Assembly: GCF_017565405.1 (NCBI RefSeq) | Contig: NZ_JAGEKR010000010.1 | Location: 186,001-250,000, forward strand | Reading direction: 5' to 3' | Length of the DNA: 64,000 nucleotides | Origin: Allobranchiibius sp. CTAmp26 | GTDB taxonomy: Bacteria > Actinomycetota > Actinomycetes > Actinomycetales > Dermatophilaceae | Part shown: positions 17,068 to 25,161 of the stretch, piece by piece | How positions within the stretch are numbered: position 1 is the stretch's first letter | Layout: each line of letters starts with the position of its first letter | Notes under the pieces: model-generated | The model's input: the letters and a program-made list of their open reading frames with translations, nothing else | Told to the model about the DNA's origin: nothing | Database searches by the model: none | Made by a program: the position numbers and the translations under genes

Positions 17068-17145
17068 CCGCCGAGTGGCATACATATGTTTCGAGTGGCG
17101 CACCTGTAACGGGTGCACTCGATAGATATGTATGCCACTCGGCGG
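17068..17145. terminator. Large compound hairpin between convergent genes
   Basis: A perfect 20-bp inverted repeat (CCGCCGAGTGGCATACATAT at 17068-17087 and its complement at 17126-17145) encloses a second stem: TCGAGT 17091-17096 with ACTCGA 17117-17122, then GCACC 17100-17104 with GGTGC 17112-17116, with a 3-nt bulge. The hairpin sits exactly between the ABM gene and the convergent amidase gene, so a bidirectional terminator is the simple reading. There is no clear U-tract, and the AT-rich tips (CATACATAT) and the repeated GAGTGGC words inside suggest a repeated intergenic element. Confidence 0.65.
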
Positions 17146-17155
17146 CGCGGAGGAG

Positions 17156-18574
17156 TCAGTCCTGGATGCGGCGCCAGGGGTGGGCGGCCTCGACCTGCAG
17201 CGCGAGACGCAGCAGCAGCGCGTCGTCGCCGTGGGTGCCCGACACCATCGCGCCGATCGGCAGACCGTCGGCGGTCTGCCCGACCGGCAGCGAGATCGCC
17301 GGTGCACCGGTCGCGTTGTGCAAGGGGGTGAACGCGCACAGGTCGACGAGCCGCTCGAAGTGCAGGGCGGGGTCGATGTCGGCGCCGAGGTAGCCCAGCT
17401 GAGGCGTCGTACCCGTCAGCACCGGCGACACGATCAGATCCGGACCGCGGTGCATCTGCACGCGTGACACGACGTCGGACGCCAGCAGCCGGGCCAGCGA
17501 GATCGGCATCTTGAGCAGCCGCTTCCTCCCCTGCGCCCCCAGGAACTTGGTGAGTCCCTCGAGTCGCTCCGGGTCGTACCCCTCACCGAAGATCCGGTCG
17601 GTGCCGCTCGAGGCCAGCAACCCGAGCAGCATCCAGTACGAGGAGAAGTCGTCCTTGAAGTAGGACGGCAGCTTCAGCTCGTACGGTTCGACGTGGTGCC
17701 CGAGCTCTTCGAGCTGACGCCCGAATTGCTCGATGGCGGCGCGGGTTTCGGGATCGGTGCGGGTCTCCACCGCCGGTGAGTCGATGAGCAGTCCGATCCG
17801 CAACGGCGTCGCCTGCGGCTGGTCGACCAGCCCCATCGGCTTCAGCAACCGGTTGTGGTGCACCTGCTCGGCGGCCGCGAAGAAGCCGGCGACGTCGCGC
17901 ACCGAGCGAGCCAACACCGACTGGCTCACCACGCGTACGGGCGCCACCCGGTCGGCGACCTCGATCCGCAGTCGGCCCCGGGTCGGCTTCAACCCGACCA
18001 GCCCGCACGCGTGCGCCGGGATCCGGATCGAGCCGCCGCCGTCGTTGCCGTGCGCGATCGGCACGACGCCGGCCGCGACGTACGCCGCCGATCCGCCCGA
18101 GCTGCCGCCGGAGGAGTACGACGTGTGCCACGGGTTGTGGGTGCTGTACTCGAGCGTCTCGGTCGAGCAGGTCCACCCGAACTCCGGCATCGTCGAGGTG
18201 CCGATCGGGATGAGTCCGGTCGCCCGGAACTGGCGTGCGACCGGGCCATCCTTCGGGTGCGGTGTCATGGCGAACGCGCGCGACCCCTGGGTCATCGGCA
18301 TTCCGCCGACCATGATGTTGTCCTTGAACAGCGTCGGCACCCCGGCGAACGCGCCCTCTCCACCGCCGGTCGCGCGCTTGCGCGCCCGCTCGAAGTCCTC
18401 GAACCGCAGTCCGCTCAGCTGCTCCTCGACGGCTTCGCTGCGCGCGATCGCGGCGTCGACCGCCTCGCTCGCGCTGATCGCGCCGGAGGCGATCCGCGCG
18501 GCGACACCGGTCGCGTCGTCCTCCCCGAGAGCGTCGTCGGTGAAGGCATGCACCCGCTGGTTCGTGGTCTCCAT
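17156..18574 (-). CDS. Amidase (amidase signature family)
   Basis: Amidase signature enzyme, 472 aa, hydrolysing an amide to acid and ammonia. The Ser-cisSer-Lys triad is visible: Lys in PTLFKDNIMVGG (about residue 84), the Gly/Ser-rich signature YSSGGSSGGSAAYVAAGVVP (cis-Ser) and the nucleophile region GNDGGGSIRIPAHACGLVGL. The C-terminal cap carries SPVLTGTTPQLGY and FTPLHNATGAPAISLPVG. No signal peptide, so cytosolic. The 103-bp space on its 5' side holds the terminator of the MFS gene. The natural substrate cannot be read from sequence. Confidence 0.92.
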   Translation of the reverse strand: METTNQRVHAFTDDALGEDDATGVAARIASGAISASEAVDAAIARSEAVEEQLSGLRFEDFERARKRATGGGEGAFAGVPTLFKDNIMVGGMPMTQGSRAFAMTPHPKDGPVARQFRATGLIPIGTSTMPEFGWTCSTETLEYSTHNPWHTSYSSGGSSGGSAAYVAAGVVPIAHGNDGGGSIRIPAHACGLVGLKPTRGRLRIEVADRVAPVRVVSQSVLARSVRDVAGFFAAAEQVHHNRLLKPMGLVDQPQATPLRIGLLIDSPAVETRTDPETRAAIEQFGRQLEELGHHVEPYELKLPSYFKDDFSSYWMLLGLLASSGTDRIFGEGYDPERLEGLTKFLGAQGRKRLLKMPISLARLLASDVVSRVQMHRGPDLIVSPVLTGTTPQLGYLGADIDPALHFERLVDLCAFTPLHNATGAPAISLPVGQTADGLPIGAMVSGTHGDDALLLRLALQVEAAHPWRRIQD

Positions 18575-18625
18575 CCGCCCAAGCTACCGGTGGGTACGCC
18601 GTCGTGGGCCGGGTTCACGGTGGCA

Positions 18626-18675
18626 CAGGTACGACCGAGAGCCACAGGTCGACCTGCGTCCCTCGGTCATACCTG
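18626..18675 (-). terminator. Hairpin after the MFS gene
   Basis: CAGGTACGACCGAG (18626-18639) pairs with CTCGGTCATACCTG (18662-18675), 13 of 14 positions, around a loop that itself contains AGGTCGACCT. It lies immediately after the stop of the MFS transporter gene and before the amidase promoter, and would insulate the two. No U-tract. Confidence 0.5.
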
Positions 18676-18677
18676 CG

Positions 18678-19913
18678 TCAGGGTGCGGACTGCCAGGTGT
18701 CCGGACGACCCAGGGTCACTACCTCGCGGTTGGTGAGGAGGGGCGCGAGGCTGATGAGCAGGAACACGGAGCCGGCGAGCATGCAGCCGACGTCGCCGAG
18801 CGCCACGATGAGGACGCCGGCGACGGGCGGGGCCAGCGGAGCGAGGCCTAGCGCGATCACACCGGCTGCGGCGTTCATCCGCGCCTGCAGGTGTGGGGGT
18901 GTGACGTTGCTGATGTAGGCCGAGATGCCCGAGTTGTTCGCCGGCAGCAGCAGGAAACCCCCTGCGAAGAGCGCACCCGTCACGATCACGTTCGTGGTCA
19001 GCCCCATCGGCGCGACCAGCAGCGCGAGCGCCAGCCCGGTCGCGACGGTGAGGAGCCCGCTGCGGAAGCGGGTGACGATCGCGGGCGCGATGAGGGCGCC
19101 GAGGAGCCCGGCAGCTGCGGCGCAGGTGTCGACGAGCCCGATCGCCGCAGGCGTCACTCCGGCCCGGATCAGTCGCAGAGTGACGGCCGTGAAGACGTAG
19201 GCCATGGCGAAGTTGAAGAGTCCGCCCCACAGGAGCACCGACCGGATGACGCGGTGGTGCCACACGAAGTGCAGGCCCGCCCGCGCATCGGTCAGCAGAG
19301 AGTTGCCCGTGGGTGTATCGGCTCGCAGATCCGTGCGCAGTCTGCTGGCGCCGATGCCGTACGCCAGGTAGCTGACGGCGTCGACCACGAACGGGACACT
19401 GCGGGCGAGGGAGTACAGCGCACCACCGAGCGGAGGGCCGATCAGGCTCGCGAGGTGGTCGCGTGCCTGCAGCCGGGTATAGGCCAGCGGCAGTTGTTCG
19501 CGGGGGACCACCTGACGCACCGAGGCCGAGGACGCCGGGGCCAGGAACGCCTCGGCCAGCCCGATCACGAGGCCGGCGGCGATCAGGTGCGCCAGGACGA
19601 GGTGCCCGAGAAGCTCCGCGACCGCGAGACCCGCGACGGCGACGGCAGCGGCCAGGTTGGCGAGCACGATCACCCGGCGCTTCGCCCACCGGTCGACCAG
19701 CGCTCCGGAGACGAGCCGGCCGAGCAGCTCACCGACGAGCACGGACGTCGCCGCGACTCCCGCCAGGAGCGTCGAGCCCGTGAGGGCATACCCGATGAGG
19801 GGGAAGACCAGGCCGGTCATCGACGTGCCGACGGAGGAGGCCGTCTGACCGATCAGCAGGACCATGAACGCGTGGTTGCGATGCAGCGGCCCCGGTTGCC
19901 CGTCAGCGCTCAC
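18678..19913 (-). CDS. MFS transporter
   Basis: Major facilitator transporter, 411 aa, twelve predicted membrane segments with N- and C-terminal bundles split by a hydrophilic loop near residues 185-205. The loop 2-3 motif reads GRLVSGALVDRWAKRRVIVL, a variant of GxxxDRxGRR. Other landmarks are LAEAFLAPASSASVRQVVPR and FVVDAVSYLAYGIGASRLRT, typical of the drug-efflux (enterobactin exporter EntS-like) group. The ATG at 19913 is close to the divergent deacetylase gene (165 bp). Substrate unknown; no partner gene points to it. Confidence 0.9.
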   Translation of the reverse strand: MSADGQPGPLHRNHAFMVLLIGQTASSVGTSMTGLVFPLIGYALTGSTLLAGVAATSVLVGELLGRLVSGALVDRWAKRRVIVLANLAAAVAVAGLAVAELLGHLVLAHLIAAGLVIGLAEAFLAPASSASVRQVVPREQLPLAYTRLQARDHLASLIGPPLGGALYSLARSVPFVVDAVSYLAYGIGASRLRTDLRADTPTGNSLLTDARAGLHFVWHHRVIRSVLLWGGLFNFAMAYVFTAVTLRLIRAGVTPAAIGLVDTCAAAAGLLGALIAPAIVTRFRSGLLTVATGLALALLVAPMGLTTNVIVTGALFAGGFLLLPANNSGISAYISNVTPPHLQARMNAAAGVIALGLAPLAPPVAGVLIVALGDVGCMLAGSVFLLISLAPLLTNREVVTLGRPDTWQSAP

Positions 19914-20078
19914 TCAGGTCCGCCCCCTCTCGACCAGTCGCCGCAGCCTACGAGAGGGCGACGACGAACGGTGCCGCCGACCCGCGGCAATCAACGGAGC
20001 GGGGCGTCGTCCGCCCGCTCTCTGACCACGCGTCCGTGTTCTCATTCGGCTCTCAGCAGGGTCGACAAGGCTGCAGGG

Positions 20079-20975
20079 ATGACGGCCCCGCCCGACCCCG
20101 AGTCCGACCGCCCGCTCGACCTCGTGTCGGCCGAGGGCCCGAGCCGCGGGTTGCCCCGTCGGGTGGCGGTCTTCGCAGGTCTGGGCGCTGCCGCTGCCGG
20201 TCTCGCGGCGTGCAGTACGACGTCGGCTCCCACGAGCGGGACGACAGCCCGATCCAGTGAGGCGACCGGGTCCAGTGGCGCGACCGCATCCGCCGGTCCC
20301 TCGCCCCACACCAGCCAGACGCAGATCCCCCACATCCTGATGACCCCAGGGCCGGACATCGTCGCCGGGCCGCGGTCGAGCGGAGAGGTGGCGCTGACGT
20401 TTCACGGCGCCGGGGACCCTTCGATCGCCCGGGCCGTCCTGGCCGCTCTCGCCGCACACCAGGCCGAGGTCACCGTCTTCACCGTCGGCACCTGGGCGCG
20501 GCAACACCCGGATGTCGTTCATGCGCTGCTCGGGGCAGGGCACGACGTCGGTAACCACACCTGGAGCCATCAACCCATGCGGTCGCTGAGCGCGGCCGCC
20601 GCGCGTGTCGAGGTCCAGCGCGGCGCGCATGCCGTGGCAGCCGTGCGCGGTTCGGCCGGAGCATTGTTCCGCCCGTCAGGAACACCGACGAGCACCGCCA
20701 CGATTCGCGCGGCGGCTGCCAGCGCGGGCTACCACCGGTGCATCTCCTACGACGTCGACTCGCTCGACTACACCGACCCGGGCTCGACCGCCATCGTCCG
20801 CAATGTCGAAGCCACCGTCCGTGGTGGGTCCATCGTGAGCCTGCACCTCGGCCACCCGGGCACCGTCGCAGCCCTGCCAAAGATCCTCGATCTGCTGACC
20901 CAGCGCGGTCTACGAGCTGTGACCATCACCCGGCTGCTTGCACACCCTGGGGAGCCGGTCCTTGCGCGCTCCTGA
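20079..20975 (+). CDS. Lipoprotein with polysaccharide-deacetylase (NodB) fold, altered metal site
   Basis: NodB-fold protein, 298 aa. The N-terminus carries a twin-arginine pair (LPRRVAVFAGLGAAAAG) and lipobox LAAC, so it is probably a Tat-exported lipoprotein, followed by a Ser/Thr linker to about residue 85. Motif 1, normally TFDDGP with the catalytic base and a metal Asp, reads LTFHGAGDPS. Motif 2 is kept (GHDVGNHTWSHQPM, two metal His). Motif 3 is FRPSGTP, motif 4 SYDVDSLDY and motif 5 LHLGHPGT. The loss of the Asp-Asp pair argues for changed chemistry or none. The downstream beta-propeller gene starts inside its last codons, so the two are coupled. Confidence 0.85.
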   Translation: MTAPPDPESDRPLDLVSAEGPSRGLPRRVAVFAGLGAAAAGLAACSTTSAPTSGTTARSSEATGSSGATASAGPSPHTSQTQIPHILMTPGPDIVAGPRSSGEVALTFHGAGDPSIARAVLAALAAHQAEVTVFTVGTWARQHPDVVHALLGAGHDVGNHTWSHQPMRSLSAAAARVEVQRGAHAVAAVRGSAGALFRPSGTPTSTATIRAAAASAGYHRCISYDVDSLDYTDPGSTAIVRNVEATVRGGSIVSLHLGHPGTVAALPKILDLLTQRGLRAVTITRLLAHPGEPVLARS

Positions 20976-22212
20976 CCGTCGCCGGGGAATCATCGCCGCT
21001 GCGTGCCTCTCGGTACTCCTGGCGGCCTGCTCCTCGGGCGCCGCGCCGCGCCTTGCGGCATCGACCTCCGCCACGTCACACCCGTCGGTCAGTACGACGG
21101 GCAGCCCCACTCCGGGCGGCGCGATCACAGCTCCCGACGGGCTCCCCGTCTACGCTCACGTCCGCCCTGGCGACCTCAGCCCGGTCGCGCGTACGGCGCG
21201 CCAGCTGGTCTACGTGCCGGACCAGCAGTCGGGCCGCGTGGACATCATCGATCCGCACACCTACCGGGTCATCGGGCGGATCCCGGTCGCCGCCTCGCCG
21301 GAGCACGTGGTGCCGAGTTACGACCTGCGGACCCTCTGGGTCAACAGCGACGCGGGATACCGGCTCACCCCGATCGACCCGCGGACCGGCAGGGCGGGAA
21401 CCGCCGTCACCGTCGACTTCCCGTACAACCTCTACTTCACCCCCGACGGCCGCTACGCCCTGGTCATGGCGGAGAAGCTCGACCGGATCGACGTGCGCGA
21501 CCCCCACACGATGCGGTTGATCCGATCGCTGAGGGTGCCGTGCGCCGGCGTCAACCACGCGGACTACAACGCCGGCCTCACCACTTTGATGGTGTCGTGC
21601 GAGTTCAGCGGCAAGCTGCTCGTCATCGACTCGAACGTGACGCGTATTCGAAAGGTCATCGACCTCAATGCCATTCGTACGCCGGGTGCAACCTCCCCTC
21701 AGATGGCGAAGCGGATGGGCGGTCCGAGGGCGGAGCTGAAACCGGGCGCTTCCTCCATGCCGCAGGACGTGCGGCTGAGCCCGAACGGCCGATGGCTCCT
21801 GGCCGCCGACATGCTCCGTAACGGGGTCTGGGTGATCGACGCCCGGACCTTCGCGGTCGACCGGTTCGTGCCGACCGGCTTCGGCGCACACGGCATCTAC
21901 CCCTCCCGCGACGGCACGAGGATCTACGTCAGCAACCGGGATGAGGGCAGCGTCAGCGTCCTCGACGCGAACACCCTGAAGCCCGTGGCCAAGTGGCGCA
22001 TCCCCGGTGGAGGCTCGCCCGACATGGGAGGTGTGAGCGCCGACGGGACCCAGCTGTGGCTGTCCGGGCGCTACAACTCGGTCGTCTACGTCTTCGACAC
22101 CCGGACGGGTCGGGTGCTGCACGAGATCCCTGTCGGCGCCGGGCCCCACGGGCTGCTCATCTGGCCTCAGCCCGGCCGGTTCTCACTCGGCCACACCGGC
22201 AACATGCGCTGA
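20962..22212 (+). CDS. YVTN-type beta-propeller lipoprotein
   Basis: Secreted lipoprotein, about 416 aa. The signal peptide after DRRRGIIAAACLSVLLAAC ends in lipobox LAAC. A Ser/Thr/Pro linker precedes a seven-bladed beta-propeller made of YVTN/YncE-type blades: LVYVPDQQSGRVDIIDPHTY, LYFTPDGRYALVMAEKLDRI, DVRLSPNGRWLLAADMLRNG and IYVSNRDEGSVSVLDANTLK. It ends FSLGHTGNMR, a tail I associate with this actinobacterial family. I prefer TTG at 20962, 7 nt after GGGGAG, over a TTG at 20938 lacking a site; the gene overlaps the deacetylase stop. The tight coupling suggests that both act together at the cell surface. Confidence 0.88.
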   Translation: MRAPDRRRGIIAAACLSVLLAACSSGAAPRLAASTSATSHPSVSTTGSPTPGGAITAPDGLPVYAHVRPGDLSPVARTARQLVYVPDQQSGRVDIIDPHTYRVIGRIPVAASPEHVVPSYDLRTLWVNSDAGYRLTPIDPRTGRAGTAVTVDFPYNLYFTPDGRYALVMAEKLDRIDVRDPHTMRLIRSLRVPCAGVNHADYNAGLTTLMVSCEFSGKLLVIDSNVTRIRKVIDLNAIRTPGATSPQMAKRMGGPRAELKPGASSMPQDVRLSPNGRWLLAADMLRNGVWVIDARTFAVDRFVPTGFGAHGIYPSRDGTRIYVSNRDEGSVSVLDANTLKPVAKWRIPGGGSPDMGGVSADGTQLWLSGRYNSVVYVFDTRTGRVLHEIPVGAGPHGLLIWPQPGRFSLGHTGNMR

Positions 22213-22262
22213 CCCGACCTCCCAGCAGGTACGGGGACGGACGGTCCTCGACGGCCGGGTCA
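22210..22262. terminator. Possible bidirectional terminator
   Basis: TGACCCGACC (22210-22219) and GGCCGGGTCA (22253-22262) form a 10-bp stem with one mismatch around a 33-nt loop that spans the space between the convergent beta-propeller and phosphoribosyltransferase-like genes. The arms include both stop codons. Weak but well placed. Confidence 0.35.
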
Positions 22263-23897
22263 GGGCCGCACGGCGGTGAGGCCGCGCAAGCGGCGTACGC
22301 CGTCGGCGAACTGGTCGACGTCGGCCAGGTGGTCCGCCTCGATCGCGTCGCAGACCCACCGCAGCACCTGCGCCGGCACCTGCTCGACGAACCTCACCAG
22401 CTCGTCCGGAGGCAGTCGCAGCACCCGCCGGCACACCCGGGCGTTCGGCACGAAGTCTGCTGCCCGCATGATCGCAAGCAGGTCGTCGAGCCGTGCGACC
22501 GCCGCGGCGTTGAGCATCGACTCCAGCTGGGGCGCGGTGGCGAACGCGGCCGCGTCGACCAGGTAGAGATGGTCGATCCACCGCGCGCCGGCCGCCGTCA
22601 GGCAGGCGTTCATCGCGCGCTCGTGGGTCCCGGTGACCCGGATGTCGTCCAGGGCGACCACCAGCTCACCGCGCAGGTCGGCGCCGTCCTCGACGTACAT
22701 GCAGTCGTCGCGTAGCGCTGCGTCGCGATCCGCGGGAGTCATCGCCGCGTAGTCGCCGGGCGTGCGACCCGAGCGGTGCACCCGCAGCTCGCGCACCTGC
22801 AGCCCCGGCACCAACTCCCCCAGCGCCGCCACGAACGGCGCCACCAGCGCGGCGGCCGCCGGCGGGACCGTCGCGTACCCCGAGCCCGTCACCCAGACCC
22901 GCGACGTCGAAGACAGATCGTGATGATCGGCGTACTGCTGCGCCAACAACCGAGCGAATCGCGTTGCGAGAGCGCCGCTTCCGTGCTTGAACCGGCTGTA
23001 GGACGCCGCCCCGACGGGGCCGCCGTCATCCGGCGGAAGCGCGGTGTCGCGCGGGTGCAGCCGCACGAGCGCGTAGCGGAACTCCCCCAGCCCGGCCCGC
23101 AGGACCGCGACACCCGGCGCGTACGCGTCGGCGAACGCCGCGCCGGTCGCGAGCACCCCGTCGTACATCTGCAGCAGCACCGGCTGCGGGCAGCGCGCGA
23201 CGAACTCGGCGAGGTCGGGGCTGGCGAGCGCGAACTTCAAGAAGCGGATGGTGAGGCAGAAGCGATCGGCCTGGATCGCCGGCAGCAGGTCCAGCGGCGA
23301 GGTGACCGCCGTGTGGTTGAGGACCCGCTCCACGTGCGGTGCGGCGGCGAGCTGTGGGGTGCACACCGCGACGTACGCCGATAGCACAGCGACAGGGTCC
23401 GCCGTCGCCAGGGCGGACACGATCGTCTGCTCGGCCAGGCCGGTCACGCGCACGTCGTCGACAACGACCGCGACGCACCCGGAGAGCGACTCCTGCACCT
23501 CGAACCCGATCGCGGCCAGCTCCGCACGGCGGTCCTGCTCGCTCGCGGCGGCATAGTCCCCGGCAGTCACCGCGTCCTTGCGCACGTGCACCAGACGCCC
23601 GGCGGGCAGCCCGCGCGCTGCCCGCGCCTCATCGACCACGGCCAGCGCCTCGGCCGCCAGGTACCAACATGCGGGAGGCACCGCGAGATACGCGACGGGG
23701 AAGACAGGCACCGCGTCGGCGAGCAGCCGCCCACCGTGTTCGTGCAGCAGGTGCTTGCCGAGGCGCGCCCCGAGACCGTGGATCGCGGCGCCGTCACCGT
23801 GTTTCATCAGCGAGTACGCGGTGTGGTCGAAGTGGTCGTGCTCGTCGAGGGACCGCACGTCCTCGGGGGTGCCCGTGAGGGTCCAGAGTGCGGTCAT
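22260..23897 (-). CDS. Double phosphoribosyltransferase-like protein of the Ter cluster
   Basis: Protein of 545 aa made of two related halves. Each half has a conserved entry motif (AYSLMKHGDGAAIHGLGARL at about residue 27; SYSRFKHGSGALATRFARLL at about 300) and a PRPP-loop-like strand (VVVDDVRVTG near 150; VALDDIRVTG near 420), the type I phosphoribosyltransferase signature with its acidic pair. Each half also has an HVRKDAVTAGDYAA or VHRSGRTPGDYAAMTP segment. It resembles the PRTase_2 family known from tellurite-resistance (Ter) gene clusters. The ATGA overlap with the HAD gene shows that it is the last gene of the Ter/Tel operon. Product and substrate are unknown. Confidence 0.75.
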   Translation of the reverse strand: MTALWTLTGTPEDVRSLDEHDHFDHTAYSLMKHGDGAAIHGLGARLGKHLLHEHGGRLLADAVPVFPVAYLAVPPACWYLAAEALAVVDEARAARGLPAGRLVHVRKDAVTAGDYAAASEQDRRAELAAIGFEVQESLSGCVAVVVDDVRVTGLAEQTIVSALATADPVAVLSAYVAVCTPQLAAAPHVERVLNHTAVTSPLDLLPAIQADRFCLTIRFLKFALASPDLAEFVARCPQPVLLQMYDGVLATGAAFADAYAPGVAVLRAGLGEFRYALVRLHPRDTALPPDDGGPVGAASYSRFKHGSGALATRFARLLAQQYADHHDLSSTSRVWVTGSGYATVPPAAAALVAPFVAALGELVPGLQVRELRVHRSGRTPGDYAAMTPADRDAALRDDCMYVEDGADLRGELVVALDDIRVTGTHERAMNACLTAAGARWIDHLYLVDAAAFATAPQLESMLNAAAVARLDDLLAIMRAADFVPNARVCRRVLRLPPDELVRFVEQVPAQVLRWVCDAIEADHLADVDQFADGVRRLRGLTAVRP

Positions 23898-24652
23898 GCG
23901 CGAGCGATCGTCTCCAGCCGCGCGGCCAGCGCAACCCCGTCGGGCTCGACGAGCAGGGTTCGCAGCCCGGCCGCACCGGCTCCCCGGACGTCGGCGACCG
24001 GGTTGTCGCCGACGTGCAGCACGTCCGGCGCGGGCACCGCGACCACGCCGACCGCGATGTCGAAGATCTCGCGCGACGGTTTGGCGGCTCCCACCTCGTT
24101 GGAGAAGACCATCCCCAGATCATCGCGGAACCCCGCGAGCCGCAACAACTTTCGCATCAGCTCCCCCGGCAGCATGCCGGTGTTGCTGGTCAGCACCACC
24201 GGCATCCGTTCAGCGACCGCCGCGAGCAGCTGCGGCAGCCGATGGGTGAGCGGCCGGGGCGGATGGGTCAGCGCGAGAGCAGCCTGCTCCGCCATGAGGT
24301 ACGCCGATCGGTCACCGAGCGCGGCACCGCCCACGCCCAGCCGATCCAGGACGAGCCCGACCCGCTGGTCGAAGCCGACGTCGCGGCCGGTCGCCATCGA
24401 CAGCTCGTCACCGTCGTGGTCGGCCGCGCGCAACGCCACGTCGAAGTCGCCACCGGCGACGCCCGGAGCCAGCGCGCGTCGCAGCATCTCGTTGCGCGCC
24501 GGCTTGAACGCGGGGTCGCTGCCGATCAGCGTGCCCCAGATGTCCAGGCTGAGGGCGCGCGGCCACTCGCTCAGATCGCCGAGAGGGCGAGCGGCACCAG
24601 TTCCTGCGCCACCCGGCCCTGGCCCGGCTGACCGATGGCGGTGAAGCTCCAC
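23894..24652 (-). CDS. HAD-superfamily hydrolase-like protein of the Ter cluster
   Basis: HAD-fold protein, about 226-252 aa. Motif I is LSLDIWGTLIGSD, with the nucleophile Asp kept but Trp in place of the second Asp, as in haloacid-dehalogenase-like members. Motif II is VVLTSNTGML, motif III the Lys in GAAKPSREIFDIAV and motif IV HVGDNPVADVRGA. Start is uncertain: the only in-frame ATG/GTG upstream of motif I is the GTG at 24652, which buries 82 nt in terD. A CTG at 24574 would overlap the terD stop as CTGA, matching the 4-nt overlaps elsewhere in this operon. Probably a phosphatase acting with the phosphoribosyltransferase-like partner. Confidence 0.8.
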   Translation of the reverse strand: MELHRHRSAGPGPGGAGTGAARPLGDLSEWPRALSLDIWGTLIGSDPAFKPARNEMLRRALAPGVAGGDFDVALRAADHDGDELSMATGRDVGFDQRVGLVLDRLGVGGAALGDRSAYLMAEQAALALTHPPRPLTHRLPQLLAAVAERMPVVLTSNTGMLPGELMRKLLRLAGFRDDLGMVFSNEVGAAKPSREIFDIAVGVVAVPAPDVLHVGDNPVADVRGAGAAGLRTLLVEPDGVALAARLETIARA

Positions 24653-25161
24653 CCGGAGCCCGAACGGGTCAGCTTGGCCATCACCATGGCGGTGTGCGGC
24701 CCGGTGCCGGTCAGCTCATAACGGACCAGCTCGGTGTCCCCGGCGGCGGAGTCGACCGCGCGGACGAAGGCGTTGTCGATCTCGGTGAAGTTCTCGCCGC
24801 TATAGGAGTTGACGACGAAGACGATCTGCTCGACCGAGCCGGCCACGGCCGGCAGGTCCACGATGATCGACTCGTCGTCGCCGTCGCCGGCGCCGGTGCG
24901 GTTGTCGCCGGTGTGCTGGATCGAACCGTCACTGGAGCGCAGCTTGCCGAAGTAGACGATGTCGAGCACGTTGCCCGCACCGATCAGAATGGCCGACGCG
25001 TCCAGGTCGATGTCGCGCTGCACCTGCTTGCTGCCGCCGAAGAGACCCTTCTTGGTCACGATCTTCGCGTCCCACCCGAGGCCCATCCGGACCCGGGTGA
25101 GGGATCCGCCGTCCTGCTTGGCGAGGTTGACCGACTGGCCCTTGTTCAAGTTGATCGTCAT
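24571..25161 (-). CDS. TerD-family calcium-binding stress protein (copy 1)
   Basis: TerD-type protein, 196 aa. It starts MTINLNKGQSVNLAKQDG. Both calcium-binding landmarks are present: DIDLDASAILIG at about residue 49 and GDNRTGAGDGDDESIIVDL at about 85. IVFVVNSYSGENFTEIDNAF and a late GSGWSFTAIGQPGQG follow. TerD proteins are cytosolic and bind Ca2+; they work with TerC-type membrane proteins in resistance to tellurite and other envelope or oxidative stress. The ATG overlaps the stop of the DUF475 gene (ATGA). Confidence 0.93.
   Translation of the reverse strand: MTINLNKGQSVNLAKQDGGSLTRVRMGLGWDAKIVTKKGLFGGSKQVQRDIDLDASAILIGAGNVLDIVYFGKLRSSDGSIQHTGDNRTGAGDGDDESIIVDLPAVAGSVEQIVFVVNSYSGENFTEIDNAFVRAVDSAAGDTELVRYELTGTGPHTAMVMAKLTRSGSGWSFTAIGQPGQGRVAQELVPLALSAI

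Noticed and set aside
18891-20078. N-terminal extension of the deacetylase frame
   Set aside because: The frame stays open through the opposite strand of the MFS gene, but the real protein starts at a Tat-lipoprotein signal at 20079.
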